NCBI RefSeq assembly: GCF_044904675.1
Contig: NZ_JADIKJ010000007.1
Coordinates: 62,001-126,000, forward strand
From: Dyella_B jejuensis
GTDB lineage: Bacteria; Pseudomonadota; Gammaproteobacteria; Xanthomonadales; Rhodanobacteraceae
Direction: 5' to 3'
DNA: 64,000 nt
Part shown: positions 8,455-16,975 of the stretch, piece by piece
Layout of the letters: every line of letters starts with the position of its first letter
Position numbering within the stretch: the stretch's first letter is position 1
The notes under the pieces: generated by a model
Database searches by the model: none
The model's input: only the letters and a program-made list of their open reading frames with translations
What the model was told of the DNA's origin: nothing
Program-made: the position numbers and the translations under genes

Positions 8455-9398
8455 TCAACCGCATTGGCAAAATGCCGACGCTTCCTCGCCAAATATCGAG
8501 ATAAGCCGCCAAATGCCTTCGCTCCGCGTGTCGTGAAAGTGCAAGTCCGACACGGGCAGCTTGTCACGCCATTTGCGCCAGTTAGCGTCGCGCTGGTCGT
8601 CATCCATCGCAAAGCACGGCACACCATCCATGCGCGGGAGCGCTTTCAATATCTCAATGGCAAAAGGCGATAGCGGCACGTCCCGCTTATTGCCGTTTTT
8701 CGTTTTCGGTAAATGCACGTAGCGCTTATCCAGGTATACGCGCGGCCACTCAAGCGCACATATCTCGCCCGATCATGGCTGTCTCGATGGCAATCAAAAA
8801 CGCCAAGCCTAAGCGGTTCATGATGATCACCGCTGCGAGTGATTCGCCCACTGAGCGCGTGACGAACTAGCTTGATTTCGTCTTCGCTCACCCGGCGCAT
8901 GCGCGGGTCGGCGAAGCGCGGCGCCTTGAATCCAACGAAAGGGTTATGCGTCATCCATGACCATTCCTTCCGGCTTCGGCGAAACATTCCGCGCGTATCA
9001 GGTTTATCTCGCGCAGCACGGACACCGCCTCGACCTCCTGTTGCCGCTGTCGCGGTATTCGGCCAAGTGATCCTTAGTCACGTCCACAGGCGCAGGGCGG
9101 CGATAGGGTCATCCTGCAAACGCTTGGCACGGGAAAGGAAAGGCAAGACCGGCTCTTGCCTTCGTTGGTGTATAGGCTATGCACTTCTTTCAGCGCGTCA
9201 CTCACCAGCTTGCCTGGCACGTTGAAGCCCCATACCCGCCTCTGCCGCTAACGCCCACTGTGAGGCAGCGGCCTTCGTCCGGCACACCTTGCTCCGACGC
9301 TTGCCGTTCACCAGTACTTGAGCGCGCCAGCCTTTTCCTATGGGTAGATCGTTGCCATGCATGGGCAATTCGTGGGCACAAGGTGCGACTTTGGGCAA
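8455..9398 (-). pseudogene. Decayed tyrosine-recombinase integrase
   Basis: Pieces of one phage-type integrase lie in several frames. The N-terminal arm-binding part (9198-9398) reads GWRAQVLVNGKRRSKVCRTK. The core-binding part (8820-8960) reads MTHNPFVGFKAPRFADPRMR. The catalytic part (8455-8718) reads HLPKTKNGNKRDVPLSPFAI and later LHFHDTRSE, which holds the H-x-x-R box. At least two frameshifts and stops separate the parts, and the final Tyr box is missing. The gene abuts the 3' end of tRNA-Leu(GAG), the usual attachment site of such enzymes, so it marks the end of an immobilised island. Confidence 0.8.
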
Positions 9399-9499
9399 TT
9401 CACTGCAACCAAAAGCAACTTAGGCGCCCCTTGCGGAAGCGCCTAAGTGCTTGTTTCTTCCTGAATTGCGACTTTTAGCAACCTGTCGCAATTTCTTAA

Positions 9500-9585
9500 T
9501 GGTGCCCAAGGGGGGACTCGAACCCCCACGACTTGCGTCGCTACCACCTCAAGGTAGTGCGTCTACCAATTCCGCCACCTGGGCA
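9500..9585 (-). tRNA. tRNA-Leu (anticodon GAG)
   Basis: The minus strand starts TGCCCAGGTGGCGGAATTGG and ends in a T-arm GGGGGTTCGAGTCCCCC with an encoded CCA. The anticodon stem CTACC/GGTAG closes the loop TTGAGGT, giving anticodon GAG. A long variable arm fits a leucine tRNA. It follows secG by 14 bases, as in other gammaproteobacteria, and is the likely integration site for the island to its left. Confidence 0.95.
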
Positions 9586-9599
9586 GGTGTTTTTCTATT

Positions 9600-10082
9600 T
9601 TAGTGCTTGCTGGTCGATGCCGCGGCCGGAGCCGAAGGGGCCGGAACCTCGCCCTGCTGCGCCTTGGCCGGTGCCGGCTGGGCGGTTGGTACTTCGCCAT
9701 TACTACCGTTGCCTGCTGCCGGCGCGGGTACCGCGGTTTGCGGCTGGGCCGGAGCGGCGGGCTGTGCATTTTGCTTCGCGGCAGGCGCGTTGCCAAGGCC
9801 AGCCATCACGCCGAGGTTGCTGGTGGCCTGTTGCTGGCGGATCGCGCCGCCATTCATTTTCAGGTACATGCCCATGCCGAGGCTGAGTGCGAAGAACAGC
9901 GCGGCAAGCACGGCCGTGGAGCGGGACAGGAAATTGGCCGAACCGCGAGCGCCGAATACCGTTGCCGAGGCGCCGGCGCCGAAGCCGGAACCTGCGTCTG
10001 CGCCGGCACCGCGCTGCATGAGGATCAGCACGATCATCGACGCCGCGATCAGGATGTAGAACACGCTGAAGATGACGAACAT
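9600..10082 (-). CDS. secG: Protein translocase subunit SecG
   Basis: SecG is the small accessory subunit of the SecYEG inner-membrane channel. The 160-residue product starts MFVIFSVFYILIAASMIVLI (first helix), followed by the family's QRGAGADAGSGFGAG linker and a second helix (STAVLAALFFALSLGMGMYL). The C-terminal 75 residues are an Ala/Pro/Gln-rich tail, longer than in the roughly 110-residue E. coli protein but common in this order. It follows tpiA and precedes tRNA-Leu, a conserved order. Confidence 0.95.
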   Translation of the reverse strand: MFVIFSVFYILIAASMIVLILMQRGAGADAGSGFGAGASATVFGARGSANFLSRSTAVLAALFFALSLGMGMYLKMNGGAIRQQQATSNLGVMAGLGNAPAAKQNAQPAAPAQPQTAVPAPAAGNGSNGEVPTAQPAPAKAQQGEVPAPSAPAAASTSKH

Positions 10083-10109
10083 GGTGTCTCGCGTAGGGTT
10101 CGGTACCGC

Positions 10110-10859
10110 TCAGTGGGCGGCGTTGCAGATGGCCAGGAAATCGGCTGCGATGAGTGCGGCGCCCCCGATCAGACCTCCATCCACGTCCGGCTGCGCAAAA
10201 AGCTCTGCAGCATTGGCCGCCTTGACGCTGCCGCCATAAAGCAGCCGGGTCAGACGGGCAATCATAGCATCCCCTTGCGCGAGTTGGCTACGGATGAATG
10301 CATGCACCTCCTGCGCCTGCTGCGGGCTGGCCGTGCGGCCGGTGCCGATGGCCCAGACCGGTTCGTAGGCCACGACCGCGGTATCGAAGCTGGCGATGCC
10401 ATTGAGCGCTACCACGGCTTGCAACTGGCGGGCGATCACGGCCTCGGTTTCGCCGGCTTCGCGCTGCTCCAGGGACTCGCCCACGCACAGGATCGGGGTG
10501 AGTCCGGCGGCGCACGCGGCGGCGAATTTGCGGGCAACCAGTTCGTTGCTTTCCGCGTGATATTGGCGGCGTTCGGAATGGCCAACCAAGGCCCATTGAC
10601 CGCCCACGTCCGCAATCATGGCGGCGGCGACTTCGCCGGTGTATGCGCCCTGCCCTTCGTGTTCGCTGAGGTCCTGGGCGCCGAAGCCCATCCCTGAACT
10701 CGCGTATGTCGCACTCAGCGCGGCCAGGTACGGAAATGGAGGGAACACGAGCACGTCGACGTCGGCCGGCTTGGCTTTAGCGATCTCCTGCACCAGGGCT
10801 TCGGCCATCGAGCGGCTGCCGTGCATTTTCCAGTTACCGGCGACAAGCTTCTTACGCAT
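10110..10859 (-). CDS. tpiA: Triosephosphate isomerase
   Basis: The enzyme interconverts dihydroxyacetone phosphate and glyceraldehyde 3-phosphate in glycolysis and gluconeogenesis. The catalytic Lys is in GNWKMHG near the N-terminus, the His in VGHSERRQYH and the Glu in AYEPVWAIGTGR; a phosphate loop (YGGSVKAANA) lies near the C-terminus. The 249-residue length is typical. ATG 10859 (MRKKLVAGNWKM) was chosen over an upstream start because the family begins there and GGATG lies upstream. It is 27 bases before secG in the same transcript. Confidence 0.97.
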   Translation of the reverse strand: MRKKLVAGNWKMHGSRSMAEALVQEIAKAKPADVDVLVFPPFPYLAALSATYASSGMGFGAQDLSEHEGQGAYTGEVAAAMIADVGGQWALVGHSERRQYHAESNELVARKFAAACAAGLTPILCVGESLEQREAGETEAVIARQLQAVVALNGIASFDTAVVAYEPVWAIGTGRTASPQQAQEVHAFIRSQLAQGDAMIARLTRLLYGGSVKAANAAELFAQPDVDGGLIGGAALIAADFLAICNAAH

Positions 10860-10957
10860 GACTGCATCCGCTGCAAAAGGAAAGCTGGCAAGCTTAACCA
10901 TCACCAAGGGGCACGGCAACGCGCCGGCCCTGTTCTCTCACTTCCCGGAAGCACACC

Positions 10958-11773
10958 ATGACGCAAGCCCGCCCGCTCAGCTTGATCACCGGCGCGTCCG
11001 CCGGCATTGGCGCCGCTTTCGCCCATGCCCTGGCCGCGCGCGGACACAACGTAGTGCTGACCGCCCGACGTACCGATCGGCTTGAAACGCTGGCGGCAGA
11101 ATTGCGCGCGACGCACGGCATCGACGCCACGGTGCTGACCAACGACCTGGCCGAGCCGCACGCAGTGGAACAGTTATGCCGCGCGCTGGATGAACGCGGC
11201 TTGCAGGTGGACTGGCTGATCAACAACGCCGGCTATGGGGTGCCCGGCCGCTTCGACGAGAACGACTGGCCGGTACATGCCGATTTCCTGCGCGTGCTGA
11301 TAACGGCGCCGACCGAATTGGCATGGCGGCTGATCGGCGGCATGCGCCAGCGCGGTTACGGGCGCATCATCAACGTGGCATCGCTGGCGGGACATGTGCC
11401 AGGCACCGCTCAACACACGCTGTATGCCGCCAGCAAGGCGTACATGATCAAATTTTCGCAATCGCTGGCGCTGGAAAACCAGGCGCTGGGAGTCCAGGTC
11501 TGCGCGTTGTGTCCCGGCTTTACGCGCTCGGAATTCCACGATGTCACCGGCACTCGCGCCATGATGAACAAGCTGCCGGATTTGATGTGGCAAAGTGCGC
11601 AGGCGGTCGTGCAGGAAGGCATCGACGCCGTCGAACGCGGCGAAGCCGTGCATGTCACCGGGCGCGTGAATCGCACCATCAAAGCCCTGTTCAAGCTGAT
11701 GCCGGACCGCCTGGCATTGAAGATGTCGGCGCGGCAGTCGAAGCGTTATCGCGCGCAGGATTCTTCGACCTGA
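10958..11773 (+). CDS. Short-chain dehydrogenase/reductase
   Basis: A classical SDR of 271 residues with the Rossmann motif TGASAGIG (residues 11-18), NNAG, and the catalytic Y-x-x-x-K in LYAASKAYM. It should reduce or oxidise a carbonyl or hydroxyl group with NAD(P)H; the substrate is not evident. The C-terminal extension (KALFKLMPDRLALKMSARQS) resembles a sub-family often annotated near lipid or fatty-acyl metabolism. It is transcribed divergently from tpiA and ends at a strong hairpin shared with the convergent VIT gene. Confidence 0.9.
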   Translation: MTQARPLSLITGASAGIGAAFAHALAARGHNVVLTARRTDRLETLAAELRATHGIDATVLTNDLAEPHAVEQLCRALDERGLQVDWLINNAGYGVPGRFDENDWPVHADFLRVLITAPTELAWRLIGGMRQRGYGRIINVASLAGHVPGTAQHTLYAASKAYMIKFSQSLALENQALGVQVCALCPGFTRSEFHDVTGTRAMMNKLPDLMWQSAQAVVQEGIDAVERGEAVHVTGRVNRTIKALFKLMPDRLALKMSARQSKRYRAQDSST

Positions 11774-11780
11774 CGCGGCG

Positions 11781-11808
11781 ACGACGGTTGCGCTAACGCA
11801 ACCGTCGT
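11781..11808. terminator. Bidirectional hairpin between convergent genes
   Basis: ACGACGGTTGCG and CGCAACCGTCGT form a perfect 12-bp stem with loop CTAA between the SDR stop and the VIT stop. A T run is lacking on both sides. Confidence 0.6.
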
Positions 11809-11820
11809 GCCCGCTGCGGA

Positions 11821-12525
11821 TCAGCTGCTGATCCAGCGTGCGAGCAAGAAGGCGGCGGCGGAAGCAAGGCCACCGATGAACACGGTTTGCACGGCGCCGC
11901 GCACTATGCCGATACCGGTGAAGCGGCTCTTGGCCGCACCGAACAGCGCCAGCGCGATCAGCGTGCAGACGACGGAGACACGCAACGCCGGCTGCCATCC
12001 TTCGATCAGCATGTACGGCATCAGCGGCACCAGGCCGCCGACGATATAGGCACCACCGATGGTCAGTGCGCTGCGCAAGGCGCGGCCCGGTTGCGGTTTT
12101 TCCAGGCCAAGTTCGAAGCGCATCATGAAATCCACCCACGCCTCGTGATCCTGGTGGAAATGCGCCAGCACGGGTTTGCACGCTTCGCGGTCGAGGCCAT
12201 ATTGCGCGAAGATCTGCACGATCTCGCGCTCCTCTTCGCGTGCCAACTCGCGCACTTCGCGTACTTCGCGCTGGCGCTCGGCGTCATAGTGCTCGGCGTC
12301 GCCGCGCGCGGCGAGATAACCGCCCAATCCCATCGCGATAGCGCCCGCGGCGATTTCGGCTACGCCCGCCACCACTACGACCCGGCTGGCCACGGCCGCG
12401 CCGGAAAGGCCTGCCGCAAGCGCGAACGGCACGGTAAGACCGTCGGCCATGCCAATGACCAGGTCACGAACGACCTCGGAGGCGGTGAAATGCTTCTCGG
12501 TATGGTGGTGCTGCTTGGCGGCCAT
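11821..12525 (-). CDS. VIT1/CCC1-family iron/manganese transporter
   Basis: The 234-residue product matches the VIT1/CCC1 family, which moves Fe2+ or Mn2+ across membranes. The N-terminus has a His-rich stretch (KQHHHTEKHF) and the first transport helix DGLTVPFALAAGLSGA; a long charged cytoplasmic loop rich in Glu and Arg (about residues 75-140) matches the metal-binding domain, and three more helices follow. ATG 12525 was chosen for its AAGGAA site. It is followed by the convergent hairpin at 11781-11808. Confidence 0.88.
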   Translation of the reverse strand: MAAKQHHHTEKHFTASEVVRDLVIGMADGLTVPFALAAGLSGAAVASRVVVVAGVAEIAAGAIAMGLGGYLAARGDAEHYDAERQREVREVRELAREEEREIVQIFAQYGLDREACKPVLAHFHQDHEAWVDFMMRFELGLEKPQPGRALRSALTIGGAYIVGGLVPLMPYMLIEGWQPALRVSVVCTLIALALFGAAKSRFTGIGIVRGAVQTVFIGGLASAAAFLLARWISS

Positions 12526-12650
12526 GGCTGGGTTCCTTGGGATGCGCGCCAATGTAGCCGCTTGCATCGATGAAGGTGCACAATGAGAAACACACGCATT
12601 GCGTTTTGCATCCGGCTGCGAACGGAATGCGCACCAACTCGCACGTTTTA

Positions 12651-12679
12651 TCCGTTATCCCGGCAGGCGGAATAACGGA
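12651..12679 (-). terminator. Hairpin after the 2OG-Fe(II) oxygenase gene
   Basis: TCCGTTAT and ATAACGGA pair, with extra inner pairs CC/GG, 45 bases past the oxygenase stop; on the minus strand TAAAA follows. Confidence 0.45.
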
Positions 12680-12724
12680 CAGGAACTAGCAAGGCGTTCC
12701 TTCTCGCCGCAAGCGGCAAGCACT

Positions 12725-13672
12725 TCAGATCAGCTTGATCTCGCGCAAGCGCTGCATGAGGTAATCATGCGAACTGATCGGAGCGTCATAGCGGCGCGGG
12801 TTGTCGGCACTGATGCATTGGGGCAGTGGATCGAGCATCACATCCGGGTTGGGATGCAGAAAATACGGCACCGAGTAGCGCGGCTTGCGTGCGTTGTCGT
12901 TCTGCGGATTCACCACGCGATGGGTGGTGGATGGATACACATGGTTGGACAGGCGCTGCAACATGTCGCCGATGTTCACCACGATGGCATCGCCCTCGGT
13001 GGTAATGGGCAGCCACGCGCCTTCGCGGGTGAGCACTTCCAGCCCTTCCGCGCTGGCGCCGACCAGCAGCGTGATGAAGTTGATATCTTCATGCGCGCCG
13101 GCGCGCACGTTAGGAATGCTTGCCTCGGTGATCGGCGGGTAATGGATCGGGCGCAGGATCGAATTGCCCTGGTCGATCTTGTCCTCGAAATAATCTTCCG
13201 GCAGGTCGATGTGCAGGGCCAGCGCGCGCAACACGCGGCTGCCGAGCAGATCCAGCGCCTGGAACAGCTCATAGCCGAATTCGTGGAAACCCGGCACCTC
13301 TGCCGGCCAGAGGTTGGGCGGCATCACATCGGCGAAAGGCGAAGCGCGATCGATTTCGCGGCCGATATGCCAGAACTCCTTCAAATCGGGATACCGGCTG
13401 TCCTTGGCCGTTTCGACCTTGAACGGCGTATAGCCGCGCGCGCCGCCGGAACCGGGCACGTGGTACTTGAGCTTGGTTTCGGCCGGCAACGCGAAGAAAC
13501 GCTCGAAGGCATCGTAGGCGCCGTCGATCAGTGCCTTGGCGATGCCGTGTCCACTGATGCAGCAGAAACCGAATTCGCGGTAAGCCGCGCCAAGTTCAGC
13601 CACAAAGGCTGCACGGTCGGTCTCGTAACGGCGGATGTCGAGGGTAGGAACCTTTTTGAACGGTGTATCCAT
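12725..13672 (-). CDS. 2-oxoglutarate/Fe(II)-dependent oxygenase, isopenicillin N synthase-like
   Basis: The 315-residue protein has the DIOX_N region (FVAELGAAYREFGFCCISGHG) and a C-terminal 2OG-Fe(II) domain with the iron ligands H-x-D in GAHEDINF and the distal His in THRVVNP, plus the R-x-S co-substrate pair in PRYSVPYF. It should hydroxylate or oxidise a small molecule, using 2-oxoglutarate and O2; the substrate is unknown. ATG 13672 was preferred to a longer frame because homologous sequence begins there. Confidence 0.9.
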   Translation of the reverse strand: MDTPFKKVPTLDIRRYETDRAAFVAELGAAYREFGFCCISGHGIAKALIDGAYDAFERFFALPAETKLKYHVPGSGGARGYTPFKVETAKDSRYPDLKEFWHIGREIDRASPFADVMPPNLWPAEVPGFHEFGYELFQALDLLGSRVLRALALHIDLPEDYFEDKIDQGNSILRPIHYPPITEASIPNVRAGAHEDINFITLLVGASAEGLEVLTREGAWLPITTEGDAIVVNIGDMLQRLSNHVYPSTTHRVVNPQNDNARKPRYSVPYFLHPNPDVMLDPLPQCISADNPRRYDAPISSHDYLMQRLREIKLI

Positions 13673-13830
13673 GTCATTTCCACAGGTTGGCGTGCGGTCT
13701 ATTTGTGTTCCGCCACCGCAGGGGCGGTGCACGTCGGGCCTGGAAGTCTGTCTATGCAAATGTCAGACAGGCTCCATTCCATGGCGACCTGGGGATCTGG
13801 GCGTAGCGCCGGCGATGCGGCGCTATTGGT

Positions 13831-15192
13831 TCACGAGCGTTCGGTGACGGATTTTACGACGTTCGCCAGGTGTTCGGCCATCTGCCTGACTTCGGCCTCG
13901 TCTGCCGCCTCCACGGTGACACGCACCAGCGGCTCGGTGCCGGAGGCGCGCAGCACTACCCGGCCGCGGCCGCGCAAGGCCTGCTCGGTTTCTTCCAGCG
14001 CCTTGCGCACGGCATCGCTGCCGAGCGCCTCACGTGCGCCAAGGGCACGCACGTTGATCATCACCTGCGGCATTTTCTGCAGGCCCTGGCGGGCGGCTGC
14101 CAGGTCTTGGCCGGCCAGCTTCAGCGCCTCGAGCACGGCCAGCGCGGCGACGATGCCATCGCCGGTGGTGGCGCGGTCCAGGCACAGCAGGTGGCCGGAG
14201 GTCTCTCCGCCCAGGATGCCGTCGTGTTCCTTCAGTTTCTGCAGCACGAAGCGGTCGCCGACGTTGGCGCGGATCAGCTCCACGCCCAGGCCGGCCAGCG
14301 CCTGTTGCAGCCCGAAATTGCTCATCAGGGTGCCGACTACCGGACCTTTGAGCAGTCCGCGTGCCTGCCAGCTGCAGGCCAGCACATAGAGCATGTCATC
14401 GCCATCGCCAAGCATGCCGTGGCGATCGACCACCTGCACGCGATCGCCGTCACCGTCGAAGGCGAAGCCGATATCGGCCTGCTGTTCCACCACCGCGCGC
14501 TGCAAGCCTTGCGGATACATGGAGCCGACGTTGTTATTGATGTTGAAGCCGTCCGGCTCATCGCCGATGACGTAAAGCTCGGCGCCCAGCTCCGCGAAGA
14601 CCTTGGGCGCGACCTGGTAAGTGGCGCCGTGCGCGCAATCCAGTGCGATCTTCATGCCGGCCAGGCTGAAATCCTCCGGCACGGTGGCCTTGCAGAACTC
14701 GGCGTAGCGCGTGACCGCATCGGTGACGCGCACGACCTTGCCGAGATTTTCCGAATCCACGGTGGTGAATTCGGCGTCGGCTTCCTGTTCGATCGCCGCT
14801 TCGATCTCATCGGAAAGCTTCTCGCCATGGGTGGAGAAGAATTTGATGCCGTTGTCGTGGTGCGGATTGTGCGAAGCACTGATCACGATCCCCGCATCGG
14901 CACGCAGGCTGCGCGTCAGGTACGCAACGGCAGGTGTCGGCATGGGGCCAAACAGGCGCACGTCGGCACCTGCCGCGGCCAGGCCGGCTTCCAGTGCGGA
15001 TTCGAACATGTAGCCGGAGACGCGGGTGTCCTTGCCGATCAACACCAGCGGGCGCCGGTGCGATTTTCTTTTCTGCCGGCCAAGCACGACGCCCAGCGCA
15101 CGGCCCAGCCGCAACATGAAATCGGCACTGATCGGCCATTGTCCCACCCGGCCGCGGATGCCGTCGGTACCAAAGTATTTGCGTTCGCTCAT
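13831..15192 (-). CDS. glmM: Phosphoglucosamine mutase
   Basis: GlmM converts glucosamine 6-phosphate to glucosamine 1-phosphate for peptidoglycan and LPS precursors. The N-terminus KYFGTDGIRG, the phosphoserine loop ISASHNP, the metal loop DGDGDR, the sugar loop GETSGH and the phosphate-binding loop RASGTEPLVR are all present, in 453 residues. ATG 15192 has AGGA 7 nt upstream. It follows folP on the same strand with about 110 bases between, as in the folP-glmM pair of many gammaproteobacteria. Confidence 0.97.
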   Translation of the reverse strand: MSERKYFGTDGIRGRVGQWPISADFMLRLGRALGVVLGRQKRKSHRRPLVLIGKDTRVSGYMFESALEAGLAAAGADVRLFGPMPTPAVAYLTRSLRADAGIVISASHNPHHDNGIKFFSTHGEKLSDEIEAAIEQEADAEFTTVDSENLGKVVRVTDAVTRYAEFCKATVPEDFSLAGMKIALDCAHGATYQVAPKVFAELGAELYVIGDEPDGFNINNNVGSMYPQGLQRAVVEQQADIGFAFDGDGDRVQVVDRHGMLGDGDDMLYVLACSWQARGLLKGPVVGTLMSNFGLQQALAGLGVELIRANVGDRFVLQKLKEHDGILGGETSGHLLCLDRATTGDGIVAALAVLEALKLAGQDLAAARQGLQKMPQVMINVRALGAREALGSDAVRKALEETEQALRGRGRVVLRASGTEPLVRVTVEAADEAEVRQMAEHLANVVKSVTERS

Positions 15193-15304
15193 TGCCACAT
15201 CCTGCCTGCATTCCTACATCGCCACCGCGCGGTGGTTGATCAGCACCGCACAGCGAGCACATCACATTGTCGCGCCGGGTGGCGCCCACGCCGCCACCCG
15301 GCGC

Positions 15305-16210
15305 TCAATCATCGTCCGGCCAGCGCGGGGCCTTGGGTTCGTCCCGTCGCTCGGGTTTGTCGCCCGCCTGCACGGCATGCCATACCTTCAATGCATCGGC
15401 CGTGATGGCCACGTCATGGACCCGCACCATGCGCGCACCACGCTGCACGGCGATCAGTGCGGCCGCTGCCGATCCTGCCGCGCGCCCAGCCGGATCGCTG
15501 CGGCCGGTAAGCGTACCGATCATCGACTTGCGCGACAGGCCCACATAGATCCCGCTGCCCAGGTTGGCGAAACGTTCCAGCCGGCGCAGCAGGGTGAGAT
15601 TGTGTTCGAGGTCCTTACCGAAGCCGAAGCCGGGATCGACCATCACCCGGCGCCGATCGATACCTGCCAGCTCGCAGGCAAACAGTCGATCGGTGAGGAA
15701 ACGGTGTACGTCGCCGACCACATCGTCGTAGTGCGGGGCTTGCTGCATGGTGCGCGGCTCGCCTTGCATGTGCATCAGGCACACCGGCACGCGCAGCTCG
15801 GCGGCCGCGTCCAGGGCGCCCTCGCGACGCAGGGCGTAGATATCGTTGATCATGCCGGCGCCCGCGGCGACCGCAGCGCGCATCACTTCCGGTTTGGAGG
15901 TGTCCACCGCAATCGGCAGCGAGGTGCGCGCGACCAGTTGCTCGATCACCGGGATGACCCGCTGCAATTCTTCGTCAACGGAAATATCGGCCGCGCCTGG
16001 ACGGGTGGATTCGCCACCGACGTCGAGCATGTCCGCCCCCTCTTCCACCAGACGCAGGCCGTGTTCCACGGCGGCGGCCGCATCGGCGAAGTGTCCGCCA
16101 TCGGAAAACGAATCGGGGGTGACGTTAAGGATGCCCACCACGCGCGGTCGATCCAGCGTCAACGAGCGGCCGTTGCAATCAAGTACCGTGGCGAACGGAT
16201 CCGTGGACAT
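15305..16210 (-). CDS. folP: Dihydropteroate synthase
   Basis: FolP joins 7,8-dihydropterin pyrophosphate to p-aminobenzoate in folate synthesis; it is the sulfonamide target. Motifs are GILNVTPDSFSDGG, GGESTRPGA and DPGFGFGKD, in 301 residues. The start lies 3 bases after the orn stop, so the two are probably co-translated. Confidence 0.96.
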   Translation of the reverse strand: MSTDPFATVLDCNGRSLTLDRPRVVGILNVTPDSFSDGGHFADAAAAVEHGLRLVEEGADMLDVGGESTRPGAADISVDEELQRVIPVIEQLVARTSLPIAVDTSKPEVMRAAVAAGAGMINDIYALRREGALDAAAELRVPVCLMHMQGEPRTMQQAPHYDDVVGDVHRFLTDRLFACELAGIDRRRVMVDPGFGFGKDLEHNLTLLRRLERFANLGSGIYVGLSRKSMIGTLTGRSDPAGRAAGSAAAALIAVQRGARMVRVHDVAITADALKVWHAVQAGDKPERRDEPKAPRWPDDD

Positions 16211-16213
16211 GGC

Positions 16214-16774
16214 TTACTCCGCGCCGCCCAGCGGCCCCATGAACTGGCGGTAGTAGCGCAATTCATCGATCGAATCGCGGATGTCCGAAAGCGCGGTATG
16301 CGCCGATTCCTTGCTGAAGCCGCGGGCAACCTGCGGCGCCCAGCGCCTGGCCAGCTCCTTCAACGTGGACACATCGAGATTGCGGTAATGGAAGAAGCGC
16401 TCCAGCAGCGGCATCTGCCGGTGCAGGAAGCGACGGTCCTGGCAGATGGAATTGCCGCACATCGGCGATTTGCCGGGGACGACCCACGCGCGGAGGTAGG
16501 CCAGCGTAGCCTGCTCTGCATCGGCATGCGCCACATTGGACTGGATTACCTGGTCCCACAGCCCGGAGCGGCGGTGCTGGTTGCGGTTCCAGGTGTCCAT
16601 CGCTTCCAGCCGCTGTATGTCATGCCGTAGCGCGAACACCGGCCCTTCGGCCAGGATGACCAGGTCCTTGTTGGTAACGATGGTCGCGATTTCCAGGATT
16701 GAATCGTTATCCGTATCCAGACCCGTCATTTCCAGGTCGATCCAGATCAGATTGTCTTCATTGGCTTGGCTCAT
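16214..16774 (-). CDS. orn: Oligoribonuclease
   Basis: Orn is a 3'-5' exoribonuclease that degrades 2-5 nt RNA fragments, including pGpG from cyclic di-GMP breakdown. It is a DEDDh enzyme: LIWIDLEMTGLD holds the first acidic pair, and HTALSDIRDSIDELRYYR holds the final His and Asp. The 186-residue length is typical from ATG 16774. It heads the orn-folP-glmM run and is divergent from sbcB. Confidence 0.96.
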   Translation of the reverse strand: MSQANEDNLIWIDLEMTGLDTDNDSILEIATIVTNKDLVILAEGPVFALRHDIQRLEAMDTWNRNQHRRSGLWDQVIQSNVAHADAEQATLAYLRAWVVPGKSPMCGNSICQDRRFLHRQMPLLERFFHYRNLDVSTLKELARRWAPQVARGFSKESAHTALSDIRDSIDELRYYRQFMGPLGGAE

Positions 16775-16975
16775 GCGCCCTCCTGCCGCGCAGTCTAGCT
16801 TTGGTTGGGGTGAATAGTGAATCAGCGGCAAGGGATGGCGAAGCGCCAGCCGACGGTGGCGAGCGCATCGCCAGCACGCAATGGCTGTTGCACGTGGCGC
16901 ACCGGAAGCCGGCCGCGCCGCGCTTCGCTCGTTACTATTGCCCCTTCATGATTTGCGATTCCCTACACTGGTCCC

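Noticed and set aside
12599..14389. 596-codon plus-strand frame over the oxygenase and glmM genes
   Set aside because: It lies opposite two clear genes and matches no family.
13870..15405. 511-codon frame opposite glmM
   Set aside because: It is a shadow of glmM, with His/Gln/Arg bias from antisense reading.
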